Positions 6,787 to 15,228 of a stretch of DNA of 64,000 nt are shown in pieces (position 1 is the first letter of the stretch; the number at the start of each line of letters is the position of its first letter). This DNA comes from Larkinella punicea (GTDB lineage: Bacteria > Bacteroidota > Bacteroidia > Cytophagales > Spirosomataceae). The notes below the pieces were generated by a model. That model searched no databases, had not been told where the DNA came from, and saw only the letters and a program-made list of their open reading frames with translations. The position numbers and the translations under genes are program-made. The stretch is from the NCBI RefSeq assembly GCF_003334855.1, contig NZ_QOWE01000016.1, forward strand, positions 62,001 through 126,000. Reading direction: 5' to 3'.

Positions 6787-9060
6787 ATGACGGATTATAT
6801 TTCAACCTTAAATGAACCTCAGCGGCAGGCCGTGCTGCATGGCGACGGCCCGCTGATTATTATAGCCGGTGCGGGATCGGGGAAAACCCGCGTGCTGACC
6901 TACCGGATTTCACACCTGATTGAAAAAGGCGTCGATCCATTCCGGATTTTGTCGCTGACCTTTACCAACAAAGCCGCCGGTGAAATGCGTCACCGGATCG
7001 AGAGCGTGGTGGGTACGGAAGCCCGCAACATCTGGATGGGGACTTTTCACTCCGTTTTTGCCAAAATTCTGCGGATTGAAGCGAAGGCCCTGGGTTTCAC
7101 CAGCAACTTTTCCATTTACGATACCGACGATTCCAAATCACTGCTGCGAAGCATCATCAAGGAATTCGGGCTGGACGATAAAATTTATCGCGCCAATGTC
7201 GTGTTTTCGCGAATTTCAGGCGCTAAAAACCGGCTCGTTGGCCCGGCAGATTACCTGGCCAATCCATTGATTCAGACGGACGATGCAGCCGCCCGGATGC
7301 CCGAAATCGGCCGGATCTACAAAGCCTACACCATGCGTTGCTTTCAGGCCAACGCCATGGATTTCGACGATCTTCTGTTCAACACGAACGTGCTTTTCCG
7401 CGACCACCTCGACATTCTGAACAAATACCAGCACAAATTCAAACACGTGCTGGTCGATGAGTTTCAGGATACGAACGTGTCGCAGTACCTCATTACCCGG
7501 AAATTATCGGCGGTCAATCAGAACATCTGCGTCGTTGGCGACGATGCGCAGAGCATTTACGCCTTCCGGGGTGCCAATATTGAGAACATTCTGAATTTCG
7601 AGAAAGATTTCCCGGACGTTCGCACGATCAAACTGGAGCAGAACTACCGCTCGACCAAAACCATCGTCAACGCGGCCAATTCGATCATTGCCCGAAACCG
7701 GGCGCAGTTGCGCAAAAGCGTTTTTACCGACAACGAAGACGGCACGCTGATCGACGTCATCAAAGCCGCTTCTGACAACGAGGAGGGACGCCTGATTGCC
7801 ACGTCGCTCTTCGAAGCCAAGATGCAGGACGGACTGCACAACACGGATTTTGCCATTCTCTACCGCACCAACGCGCAGTCGCGGGCGTTTGAGGAAGCCC
7901 TCCGGCGACTGAACATCAAATACCGGATCATTGGCGGTCTGTCGTTTTACCAGCGCAAAGAAATCAAGGACTTGCTGGCGTACCTGCGTTTTACGGTCAA
8001 CCAGAGCGACGAAGAAGCCTTCAAGCGAATCATCAACCTGCCCAAACGCGGGATTGGCGATACCACCGTGGCAAAAATTGCGGTGGTCGCTTCGGAAAAC
8101 CAGGTGCCGATTTGGGAAGTGGTGAGCAACGTCAATAAATACGTCGCCGGACGAGCCGGGATTGCCATTGAAGCGTTTGCCGATCTGATCAAGAGCTATC
8201 AATTGCTGCTCGACAAGAAAGACGCCTATGACGTGGCTGCGCACGTGGCCAAGACCTCCGGGATTCTGAAAGAGCTGTATGACGACAAAACCGTCGAAGG
8301 GCTGTCGCGCTACGAAAACGTGCAGGCGTTGTTGAACTCGATCAAGGAATTTGTCGACAATCCGGACAACGACGACAAGAGCCTGAGCGCCTTTTTGCAG
8401 GTGGTTTCGCTGCTGACCAGCGCCGACGAAAAAGACGACGACGGCGACAACGACAAAGTGACCCTGATGACCATCCACGGAGCCAAAGGACTGGAGTTCC
8501 GGAATGTGTATATCGTGGGGCTGGAGGAAGACCTGTTTCCGTCGCAGATGATGCTCGAAAGCCGGGCGGATCTGGAAGAAGAACGGCGGCTGTTCTATGT
8601 GGCCATCACCCGCGCCGAGAAGAAACTGACGGTTTCCTACGCCGAATCGCGGTATCATTATGGTCGGCTGAAAGTCTGCGAACCCAGCCGTTTTTTGATG
8701 GAAATTGACCCCGCCTTTCTGAAAGTGGCCAAAACCCGCAAGGCGGAACGGGAAGAAAGCCAGGAAGCCAAGCGGGAAACACCGGCTGGCGGTTCGATGA
8801 GTTTTGTGCGGAGCCTGGCCCAGAAAACCGCTAAGCAACAAGCTCCGCAACCCACGGTAGCCCACGTTCCATCCAGCGATTTTACGCCCAGCGATACGTC
8901 AAAACTGGCGGAAGGCATGCGCGTCGAACACCTCAAATTCGGCTTCGGGCTGGTTCAGAAAATCGACCAGAACGGCAACGACCGCAAAGCGATCATCAAA
9001 TTCGAAACCGCCGGCGAAAAGACGTTGCTATTGAGTTTTGCCAAATTGAAGATTGTGTGA
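6787..9060 (+). CDS. UvrD/PcrA-type SF1A ATP-dependent DNA helicase
   Basis: 3'-5' DNA helicase of 757 aa acting in repair and replication-fork maintenance. Motifs in order: Q-motif near LNEPQRQAV, Walker A AGAGSGKT (residues 27-34), motif Ia SLTFTNKAA, Walker B VDEFQD, motif III GDDAQSIYAFRGA, motif IV EQNYRST, motif V MTIHGAKGLEF and motif VI FYVAITRAEKKL. A C-terminal Tudor-like region (MRVEHLKFGFGLVQKI) is typical of PcrA/UvrD. A TTG occurs directly before the ATG at 6787; ATG is preferred because MTDYISTLN matches family N-termini. UvrD and PcrA cannot be told apart from the motifs alone. Confidence 0.95.
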   Translation: MTDYISTLNEPQRQAVLHGDGPLIIIAGAGSGKTRVLTYRISHLIEKGVDPFRILSLTFTNKAAGEMRHRIESVVGTEARNIWMGTFHSVFAKILRIEAKALGFTSNFSIYDTDDSKSLLRSIIKEFGLDDKIYRANVVFSRISGAKNRLVGPADYLANPLIQTDDAAARMPEIGRIYKAYTMRCFQANAMDFDDLLFNTNVLFRDHLDILNKYQHKFKHVLVDEFQDTNVSQYLITRKLSAVNQNICVVGDDAQSIYAFRGANIENILNFEKDFPDVRTIKLEQNYRSTKTIVNAANSIIARNRAQLRKSVFTDNEDGTLIDVIKAASDNEEGRLIATSLFEAKMQDGLHNTDFAILYRTNAQSRAFEEALRRLNIKYRIIGGLSFYQRKEIKDLLAYLRFTVNQSDEEAFKRIINLPKRGIGDTTVAKIAVVASENQVPIWEVVSNVNKYVAGRAGIAIEAFADLIKSYQLLLDKKDAYDVAAHVAKTSGILKELYDDKTVEGLSRYENVQALLNSIKEFVDNPDNDDKSLSAFLQVVSLLTSADEKDDDGDNDKVTLMTIHGAKGLEFRNVYIVGLEEDLFPSQMMLESRADLEEERRLFYVAITRAEKKLTVSYAESRYHYGRLKVCEPSRFLMEIDPAFLKVAKTRKAEREESQEAKRETPAGGSMSFVRSLAQKTAKQQAPQPTVAHVPSSDFTPSDTSKLAEGMRVEHLKFGFGLVQKIDQNGNDRKAIIKFETAGEKTLLLSFAKLKIV

Positions 9061-9066
9061 GACTGA

Positions 9067-9113
9067 AAACCTGTAAGGTCTTTAAGACGGGGTCGCCCAG
9101 ACCTTGCAGGTTT
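9067..9113. repeat. Dispersed dyad repeat, AACCTG..AGGTCT family
   Basis: Arms AAACCTGTAAGGTCT (9067-9081) and AGACCTTGCAGGTTT (9099-9113) pair with one internal mismatch. A second copy lies at 59210-59240. Here it follows the helicase gene and could act in transcript 3' end formation. Confidence 0.65.
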
Positions 9114-9222
9114 CTTTGTATTTTGTTTGATCGAATAGGCGAAATAGCTTCTGATTCTCTTTCTGCGAATCAGTATACCAGCCCCCTTTATCTCCTTTTG
9201 ACTCAAACGATTCCCTGCCCGT

Positions 9223-10377
9223 ATGGTCTCCGATGTCAATGCCGGTTCTGTGCCCCTTCAGACCCAGGAAGTGGCGGCTGTTAAAGCCAAACGATTGCTC
9301 TCCATCGATGCCCTCCGCGGGTTCGATATGCTGCTGATTGCGGGTGGGGGCGCGTTCATCGAACGACTCAATGGAAAAACCGGTTTAGGCTGGGTCGACT
9401 GGATGGGCAATCAGTTGACGCATCCGGCCTGGAACGGGTTTACGTTTTACGACTTTATCTTTCCCCTGTTCCTGTTTCTCTCCGGTGTTTCGCTTTCTTT
9501 TTCTCTGCAAACAGCCGTAGCCAAAGGCATCGAAAAGCCTGTTTTATACCGAAAGGCGTTTCGCCGGTTTGTCATTCTTTACCTGCTGGGTATTCTCGAC
9601 AAAAATATTCCGCTGGATGTATTCGATCCGGCGAACATCCGGTACGGGACGGTTTTGGGCCGCATCGGTCTGGCTACGCTGGTTGCCACGGTTTTATTCC
9701 TGAACTTTTCCTGGAAACAGCGGCTCTATGCCGTGGCCAGTATTCTGCTGGCTTACTATGCCGCCCTGTTTCTGATCCCGGTTCCAGGCTTCGGCAGTGG
9801 CGACCTTTCGTTCGAGGGCAATCTGGTGGGCTGGTTCGACCGGGCGTTTATGCCCGGTCGGTTGCTCCAGAAAACCTACGACGAACTGGCCCTGCTGACG
9901 CAGTTTCCGGCGCTTTGTCTGGCGGTTTTGGGAACCGTGGCCGGGGAGCTGCTGCAATCGGATCGATCCGACCGGACGAAGCTAACCTATCTGGTAGCAC
10001 CCGGCCTGTACAGCATTGGAATCGGCCTGCTCTGGAGCCTGCATTTCCCGATCAACAAGCACTTGTGGACCAGCTCTTTCATTCTGGTTACGGCGGGCAT
10101 GGGCGCGCTGTTTCTGGCGCTGTTTTACGGCATCATCGACGTGCTGGGCTTCCGGAAATGGTCCTTTTTCTTCAAGGTGATTGGGGTGAATTCGCTGGTG
10201 GTTTACCTGGCGTACCGGTTTATCGATTTTAACCACACCGCCAAACTCTTATTTGAAGGATTTTACCGGCATACGCCCGAACCCTTTCACGAATCGCTGA
10301 ACGCGCTGGGTGCGCTCGCGCTGGTCTGGACGTTTCTGTATATTCTCTACCGAAACAAAATTTTCGTCAAAATATAG
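9223..10377 (+). CDS. DUF5009 / heparan-alpha-glucosaminide N-acetyltransferase-like membrane protein
   Basis: Polytopic membrane protein of 384 aa. The N-terminal KRLLSIDALRGFDML and the following HPAWNGFTFYDFIFPLFLFLSGVSLSFS are signatures of the HGSNAT/YeiB-like acyltransferase family (DUF5009 in Bacteroidota). The conserved D and H residues in these motifs belong to the proposed acetyl-transfer site. About ten membrane segments follow. Such proteins probably acetylate sugars across the inner membrane for cell-wall or glycan turnover; the acceptor is unknown here. The gene stands alone, bounded by dyad repeats on both sides. Confidence 0.82.
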   Translation: MVSDVNAGSVPLQTQEVAAVKAKRLLSIDALRGFDMLLIAGGGAFIERLNGKTGLGWVDWMGNQLTHPAWNGFTFYDFIFPLFLFLSGVSLSFSLQTAVAKGIEKPVLYRKAFRRFVILYLLGILDKNIPLDVFDPANIRYGTVLGRIGLATLVATVLFLNFSWKQRLYAVASILLAYYAALFLIPVPGFGSGDLSFEGNLVGWFDRAFMPGRLLQKTYDELALLTQFPALCLAVLGTVAGELLQSDRSDRTKLTYLVAPGLYSIGIGLLWSLHFPINKHLWTSSFILVTAGMGALFLALFYGIIDVLGFRKWSFFFKVIGVNSLVVYLAYRFIDFNHTAKLLFEGFYRHTPEPFHESLNALGALALVWTFLYILYRNKIFVKI

Positions 10378-10382
10378 CGATA

Positions 10383-10461
10383 GGAACGCGGATGGAACGG
10401 ATTAGGCGGATTTTAACGGATTATCGGTGTCAATCGGTTTAATCCGTGCCATCCGCGTTCC
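10383..10461. repeat. 79-bp inverted repeat with ATCCGCGTTCC arms
   Basis: The arms at 10383-10404 and 10440-10461 are 22 bp and pair with one mismatch; the outer ends are GGAACGCGGAT and ATCCGCGTTCC. The element fills the gap between the DUF5009 gene and the ybeY promoter. Similar ATCCGYGTTCC dyads are common dispersed elements in Bacteroidota. Confidence 0.7.
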
Positions 10462-10477
10462 CATTCAGAAGGTTGGC

Positions 10478-10492
10478 TATCTTTGCGGTATG
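10478..10492 (+). promoter_or_regulatory. ybeY -7 element four bases before the start codon
   Basis: TATCTTTG (10478-10485) is a perfect -7 element and is followed by CGGT and the ATG at 10490. Transcription would begin at or next to the start codon, implying a leaderless or almost leaderless mRNA. Confidence 0.6.
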
Positions 10493-10945
10493 ATTCGATT
10501 CTTTACGGAAGACGTTAAATTTAATCTTTCCCGGAAAATACCAACCCGGCAGTGGCTCACCAATCTGGCGTTGAAAGAAGGTTTCAGCGTTGGTGAGTTG
10601 AATTACATTTTCTGCTCCGACGAGTATCTGCTCCAGGTGAACCGCGAGTATCTGGAACACGATTATTACACCGACATCATCACCTTTGACAATTCAGAAG
10701 AAGAAAACCGGCTGGAAGGCGACATTTTCGTCAGCATCGACCGCATCCGCGACAACGCCCGGCAACTAACCATTCCGGAGGAGCAGGAACTCCGCCGGGT
10801 GCTGGCGCACGGTTTGCTGCACCTCTGCGGCTACGGCGACAAAACCGACGAAGAAGTGAAACGAATGCGGGAGAAGGAAGAAGAAGGTTTGATAGACTGG
10901 AATAACCGTTCGCTCAATCGTGCCTCCGGCCAATCGGACCTTTAA
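10490..10945 (+). CDS. ybeY: Endoribonuclease YbeY (rRNA maturation and ribosome quality control)
   Basis: Zinc-dependent endoribonuclease of 151 aa that processes 16S rRNA 3' ends. The metal site HGLLHLCGYGD matches the family HGxLHLxGyDH-type motif, and YIFCSDEYLLQVNREYLEHDYYTDIITF is the conserved N-terminal half. The frame is open further upstream, but MIRFFTEDVKF matches Bacteroidota YbeY N-termini and the -7 promoter element ends just before this ATG. The upstream extension would be translated from the dyad repeat and is rejected. Confidence 0.93.
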   Translation: MIRFFTEDVKFNLSRKIPTRQWLTNLALKEGFSVGELNYIFCSDEYLLQVNREYLEHDYYTDIITFDNSEEENRLEGDIFVSIDRIRDNARQLTIPEEQELRRVLAHGLLHLCGYGDKTDEEVKRMREKEEEGLIDWNNRSLNRASGQSDL

Positions 10946-10956
10946 GCAGAAAACCG

Positions 10957-10964
10957 TATTTTTG
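10957..10964 (+). promoter_or_regulatory. -7 element of the RNA repair operon
   Basis: TATTTTTG fits TAnnTTTG. It lies shortly after the ybeY stop and about 120 nt before the RNA ligase start, giving an unusually long leader that contains a CTTGCC-ACCC-GGCAAG hairpin near 11039-11054. Confidence 0.45.
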
Positions 10965-11084
10965 AGGGCTTAATTTTAGGCCCCCTACGCAATTGAAGCC
11001 ATGTAATCGTTCACAGGTCTCCTTTTAATGGATTTGCCCTTGCCACCCGGCAAGGTGCCTGTGTTACCTTTTATCAAAACGAAC

Positions 11085-11807
11085 ATGGTATTTTCACAAA
11101 AATACGGTCGCACGTATCATTACCCGTTTTCGCCAGGCACGACCAGCGACGACCGCATCAATCAGCACTACGAAGAACATATTGCTCCTATTCCAGCACT
11201 GGTTCATACCGAAAAACTCGACGGTGAAAACAATTGCCTGAATCGCTACGGCGTTTTTGCCCGCTCACACGCAGCACCCACACAATCGCCCTGGACAAGG
11301 TATCTGCGTGACCGCTGGGAGTTGATTCGCCATGATCTCGGCGATCTGGAAGTGTTTGGCGAGAACCTCTACGCTATTCATTCTATCGAATACCACCAGT
11401 TAGAACACCATTTCTACGTCTTTGCCATTCGCGACCGCGACCGCTGGCTTTCGTGGGAAGAAACCCGGTTTTATGCCCAGTTGCTCGATTTCCCGCTAGT
11501 ACCCGAGTTAGAGGTTGTTCAGGCGCCCTTTCGCCCCGGAGTCATTGAAAAACAAGTGAAAGGCTGGGCCACCCAGAACAGTCGGCTTGGTTCGCACGAT
11601 GCTCTGACGGGCCAGCCCTGCACAATGGAAGGCATTGTCACCCGCAACACCGATGCCTATACCGCCGATGCATTCGGCCAGAATGTGTTCAAATATGTCC
11701 GGGCCGGGCATGTAAAAACGGATGAACACTGGACGCGCAATTGGAAACGGGCTTCATTGCTCCGGGAACGCCCCGCCGATGTTCTACCTCAACCGACGAT
11801 CCGCTGA
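11085..11807 (+). CDS. RNA ligase (nucleotidyltransferase superfamily)
   Basis: ATP-dependent polynucleotide ligase of about 240 aa. Motif I is EKLDGEN, whose lysine is the predicted AMP-accepting residue; FGENLYAIHSIEY fits motif III, EGIVTRN motif IV, and FKYVRAGHVKTDEHW motif V. No OB-fold or other C-terminal domain is evident, so this is a minimal RNA-ligase-type protein. It overlaps the next gene (HD-Pnk) as TGATG, strongly suggesting that end healing and sealing are made together. The ATG at 11085 (MVFSQKYGRTYHYPF) is preferred; an in-frame ATG at 11028 would add 19 Pro-rich residues with no family support. Confidence 0.85.
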   Translation: MVFSQKYGRTYHYPFSPGTTSDDRINQHYEEHIAPIPALVHTEKLDGENNCLNRYGVFARSHAAPTQSPWTRYLRDRWELIRHDLGDLEVFGENLYAIHSIEYHQLEHHFYVFAIRDRDRWLSWEETRFYAQLLDFPLVPELEVVQAPFRPGVIEKQVKGWATQNSRLGSHDALTGQPCTMEGIVTRNTDAYTADAFGQNVFKYVRAGHVKTDEHWTRNWKRASLLRERPADVLPQPTIR

Positions 11808-12916
11808 TGTGGCAGTTAACGACACAAAAGAATTGGGACGAGCTTGAGCGTCAGTTTGGGTTTGTCCGGGATATGCGCGACGTGCCGCAGGACCCGCGTC
11901 ACCATGCCGAAGGTGATGTAGCGGTTCATACCCGCCTGGTGATCGAACAACTGCAACAGCTTCCCGGCTACCAGCAACTTAATCCGCAGGACCAGGCGGT
12001 TTTGTGGACGGCAGCCCTGCTGCATGACGTTGAAAAACGATCGACAACGGTGCTGGAAACCGATGGCAGCATCACCTCACGGGGCCACGCCCGACGGGGT
12101 GAGCAAACCACGCGGGAATTGCTGTACCGCAACTTTCCGGCCCCTTTCGAACTTCGGGAGCAGATTGCAAAACTGGTGCGGTATCACGGCCTGCCCTTAT
12201 GGATCTTTGAAAAACCGGACCCGTTGAAATCGTTATTGCAAACCAGTCTGGAAGTCAACACGCAATGGCTGGCGCTGCTGGCCGAAGCGGATGTCCGGGG
12301 GCGAATCTGTACCGATCAGGCTGAATTGTTGGAAAAAGTAGCCTTTTTTCGGGCCTATTGCGAAGAAAATGGGTGCTGGGGAACGCCTTATCCGTTTTCC
12401 TCCGGGCGAAACCGGTTCACGTATTTTTACAAGGAAGACGCGTCACCAACCTACGAGCCCTTCGACACCACGGTTTTCGAAGTAGTGCTGTTGGCCGGAT
12501 TGCCCGGAGCAGGAAAAGATACGTACATCAGCAAACGGCTCGCCGACTGGCCGGTGGTCTGCCTGGATGATTTCCGGCGACAATTCCGCATCGATCCAGC
12601 AGACCGCGAAGGAACGGGTTACGTCGTTCAAATGGCCAAAGAGAAAGCGAAAACCCTGTTACGACAACAACAATCGTTTGTTTGGAATGCCACAAATTTG
12701 ACCCGACAGGTGAGGCAGCAACTGATTGAGTTGTTCGTAACCTATAAAGCGCGCGTCCGGCTGGTCTACCTTGAAGTGCCGTATACCCAGCTAAAGCAAC
12801 AAAATCAAAACCGCGTTCATGTTGTACCCAATGCCGTTATGGCCCGAATGCTTTCCCGACTTGAAATTCCGGCCTGCTGGGAAGCCCATGAAGTTGTTTA
12901 TGAAGTTCGTACTTAA
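11807..12916 (+). CDS. HD-Pnk: fused 2',3'-phosphoesterase and 5'-OH polynucleotide kinase
   Basis: A 369-aa end-healing enzyme. The N-terminal HD domain has H41, the H73-D74 pair (ALLHDVEK) and a downstream D in LLAEADVRGR. The C-terminal kinase has the P-loop GLPGAGKDTY, VCLDDFRRQ and WNATNLTRQ. A protein of this architecture from Runella slithyformis, another member of the Cytophagales, is an established dual RNA/DNA end-healing enzyme. Here it directly follows an RNA ligase gene with a one-base TGATG overlap, forming a complete heal-and-seal cassette. An ORF start 66 nt upstream exists inside the ligase gene but lacks domain support. Confidence 0.88.
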   Translation: MWQLTTQKNWDELERQFGFVRDMRDVPQDPRHHAEGDVAVHTRLVIEQLQQLPGYQQLNPQDQAVLWTAALLHDVEKRSTTVLETDGSITSRGHARRGEQTTRELLYRNFPAPFELREQIAKLVRYHGLPLWIFEKPDPLKSLLQTSLEVNTQWLALLAEADVRGRICTDQAELLEKVAFFRAYCEENGCWGTPYPFSSGRNRFTYFYKEDASPTYEPFDTTVFEVVLLAGLPGAGKDTYISKRLADWPVVCLDDFRRQFRIDPADREGTGYVVQMAKEKAKTLLRQQQSFVWNATNLTRQVRQQLIELFVTYKARVRLVYLEVPYTQLKQQNQNRVHVVPNAVMARMLSRLEIPACWEAHEVVYEVRT

Positions 12917-12990
12917 TGGCTTGATTCAGTACGGCAAATTCCCGTATTTGCCATTCGTACAACAACCGCATCTCTATACCGAATTATTCT

Positions 12991-14466
12991 ATGCAATTTA
13001 CTGAAATAGATCAGCATCAGATTCTGGCGCAGGGCGCTACGCTCGAGCAGGTTGAAGAACAGATCCAGCATTTTGTCGATAACTTCCCGTATTTGCCCGT
13101 CATCAAAGCGGCTACGGTGGGCGACGGTCTGATCCGCGTCGATGAGCAGGCACTGGCCGGCATCGTGGCGGGTTTCGACCAGAAAGCCCCGGCCCTGTCG
13201 CTGCTGAAATTTGTGCCGGCATCGGGAGCAGCCACGCGGATGTTCAAGTCGCTGTTTGCCGGGCTGGAAGGCAAAACCGACAAATCGGTGGAGGAATTCT
13301 TCGCCCGTCTGTCCGATTTTGCCTTTTATGACGCCTTGAAAGGCGTTTCGGGCGAAGCCAACCACCAGGTTTTGTCGGCTCTGCTCACCGAAGAAGGACT
13401 GGATTACGGCAGTTTACCCAAAGGACTGCTGTTGTTTCACCGGTATCCCGAAGGGCCGCGCACACCCGTCGAAGAGCACCTGATCGAAGGGGCGGCATAC
13501 GCCAATTCGAATGGCCGCGTCCGGATTCACTTCACGGTTTCGCCCGAACACCGCAGCCGGTTTGAAGACCTGATCGAACGCGTTCAGCCGGACTACGAAG
13601 CCAAACTGGGCGTTACCTTCGAAATTACATTTTCGGAACAGAAAAAATCGACGGACACGATCTCGGTCAACCCCGACAATACTCCGTTCCGCAACGCCGA
13701 CGGTTCGCTGCTGTTCCGCCCGGCGGGTCACGGTGCGCTCATCGAAAACCTGAACGACATTGACGCCGACGTAGTGTTCATCAAAAACATCGATAACGTG
13801 GTGCCGGATGCCCTGAAAGAGCCAACCATCACCTACAAAAAAGTGCTGGGTGCCATTTTGCTCGACATCCAGCAGCAGATTTTCCGGTTTCAGGAAATCC
13901 TGGGCGACGATATGATCAGCGAAGGCTACCTGGCCGAACTCGATGAATTTCTGCGGACGACACTTTGTATCCTCCCGCCCGATGGTTTTGACACCTGGCT
14001 GCAGGATGAGAAAGTGGAGTATTTCCGGAAGAAACTCGACCGGCCGCTGCGGGCCTGCGGCATGGTGCAGAACGTGGGCGAACCCGGTGGAGGGCCATTC
14101 TGGGCGAAAAACGCCGACGGTTCGGTTTCGCTGCAAATCGTGGAATCGGCGCAGATTGACCTCTCCAATGCCGAGCAGAAGCAGATTTTCGATCAGGCGA
14201 CGCACTTCAATCCGGTCGATCTGGTGTGTGCGCTGAAAAACCGGGACGGCGAAAAGTATAACCTGCCCGCTTACCGCGATCCGCAAACGGGCTTCAATAC
14301 CGCAAAATCGAAAGATGGCAAGGAACTGAAAGCGCAGGAATTGCCGGGATTGTGGAATGGCGCGATGGCCGACTGGAACACGGTTTTTGTCGAAGTGCCG
14401 CTGATCACGTTTAACCCGGTGAAAACCGTGAATGATCTGCTGCGGAAGGAGCACCAGCCGGCTTAA
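12991..14466 (+). CDS. DUF4301 family protein
   Basis: Cytoplasmic protein of 491 aa belonging to DUF4301, a family confined mostly to Bacteroidota and without known function. FVPASGAATRMFKSL near residue 80 resembles the glycine-rich nucleotide-binding turn of nucleotidyltransferases, and RVHFTVSPEH, LFRPAGHGALIENLNDID and GMVQNVGEPGGGPFW are conserved blocks that look enzymatic. No signal peptide or membrane segment. The gene follows the RNA repair operon by 74 bp; a functional link is possible but unsupported. Confidence 0.82.
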   Translation: MQFTEIDQHQILAQGATLEQVEEQIQHFVDNFPYLPVIKAATVGDGLIRVDEQALAGIVAGFDQKAPALSLLKFVPASGAATRMFKSLFAGLEGKTDKSVEEFFARLSDFAFYDALKGVSGEANHQVLSALLTEEGLDYGSLPKGLLLFHRYPEGPRTPVEEHLIEGAAYANSNGRVRIHFTVSPEHRSRFEDLIERVQPDYEAKLGVTFEITFSEQKKSTDTISVNPDNTPFRNADGSLLFRPAGHGALIENLNDIDADVVFIKNIDNVVPDALKEPTITYKKVLGAILLDIQQQIFRFQEILGDDMISEGYLAELDEFLRTTLCILPPDGFDTWLQDEKVEYFRKKLDRPLRACGMVQNVGEPGGGPFWAKNADGSVSLQIVESAQIDLSNAEQKQIFDQATHFNPVDLVCALKNRDGEKYNLPAYRDPQTGFNTAKSKDGKELKAQELPGLWNGAMADWNTVFVEVPLITFNPVKTVNDLLRKEHQPA

Positions 14467-14474
14467 TGAAACTT

Positions 14475-14551
14475 GCCCCTAAATCCCCTGAAGGGGACTT
14501 GGACACCGTAATATCCAGATGCGTAAAGTCCCCTTCAGGGGATTTAGGGGC
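14475..14551. repeat. CCCCTAAATCCCC stem-loop element, copy 1
   Basis: Two perfectly complementary 26-bp arms (14475-14500 and 14526-14551) enclose a 25-bp loop beginning GGACAC and containing TCCAGATG. It lies between the convergent ends of the DUF4301 and Rrf2 genes, where a bidirectional terminator would be expected. Three related copies occur in this window. Confidence 0.85.
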
Positions 14552-14563
14552 TTAAACCGTAAA

Positions 14564-15028
14564 CTATTTATTCTCCGTATCGACCAGATTCACCACCACT
14601 TCCTGGTGTTCGGCTTCCCGGCGGGCAAACGCCAACAGGGTGGTTTGTTCGTAGACCGCCAGGTTTGCGTCCCGGACGCGCTCCATAATCGGGCGAATGG
14701 CACAGGTTACTTCGTCGTTGCAGTCGTCGCAGCGGACGTAAAAATTGAGGGAAACGCAGGGCGTTGGCGCAATCGGGCCGTCGATGACGCGCAGAACCTG
14801 GGCCAGATTGACCCGTTCGGGATCGACGCGCAGCAGATAACCGCCCCCTTTGCCTTTCTGGCTTTGCAAAATGCCGTGGTTACGCAACTCGAGTAAAATC
14901 GCTTCCAGGAATTTTTTAGGGATGTTCTCTTTCGCCGAAATATACGAAATCAGGATCGGCCCCTTGCCAAATTCTTCGGTAAGAACTTTCAGGGCTTTGA
15001 TGGCATACTTGGCTTTCTTTGAAATCAT
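14564..15028 (-). CDS. Rrf2-family transcriptional regulator
   Basis: DNA-binding repressor of 154 aa with an N-terminal winged helix (SKKAKYAIKALKVLTEE, then KFLEAILLELRNHGILQSQKGKGGGY) and a cysteine cluster C-x8-C-x2-C-x6-C in VRCDDCNDEVTC, placed where IscR/NsrR-like members bind an Fe-S cluster; CymR-type members lack it. ATG at 15028 is preferred to the upstream in-frame start because MISKKAKYAIKAL matches the family start. A perfect palindrome GTCTATAGAC lies about 70 bp upstream and is a plausible operator. Confidence 0.88.
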   Translation of the reverse strand: MISKKAKYAIKALKVLTEEFGKGPILISYISAKENIPKKFLEAILLELRNHGILQSQKGKGGGYLLRVDPERVNLAQVLRVIDGPIAPTPCVSLNFYVRCDDCNDEVTCAIRPIMERVRDANLAVYEQTTLLAFARREAEHQEVVVNLVDTENK

Positions 15029-15098
15029 TGCGTTACGGGTATGAAACAGTTTCAGGTGTCGGTTTTGGCGCACAACCAGACAAGATATTAACTTATTA

Positions 15099-15108
15099 GT
15101 CTATAGAC
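15099..15108. promoter_or_regulatory. Candidate Rrf2 operator GTCTATAGAC
   Basis: A perfect 10-bp palindrome in the region upstream of the Rrf2 gene. The related string TAGTCTATA also occurs at 6015-6023 just before the redoxin-like gene, so both could belong to one regulon. Confidence 0.4.
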
Positions 15109-15165
15109 AAGTTCCTCAATAGATTTGGTAGTGAATGGCGTCCGCACGGTATGGGGTAAAAATAA

Positions 15166-15193
15166 GAAAAAAGCCGGAGCAAAGCCCCGGCCT
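15166..15193 (-). terminator. Intrinsic terminator of the TonB receptor/lipoprotein operon
   Basis: On the minus strand GCCGGGGC-TTT-GCTCCGGC forms an 8-bp stem with one mismatch, followed by TTTTTTC. It starts about 38 bp after the lipoprotein stop codon. Confidence 0.75.
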
Positions 15194-15228
15194 TTTCGTG
15201 CGACACCAAATATAAAGAATTGAGAGAG

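Noticed and set aside
7504-8865. 453-codon minus-strand ORF opposite the helicase gene
   Set aside because: Antisense shadow of a strongly conserved UvrD-type gene; its product has no recognisable domain and many F/R/Q runs typical of antisense reading.
13414-14454. 346-codon minus-strand ORF opposite DUF4301
   Set aside because: Antisense shadow; no domain and no promoter.
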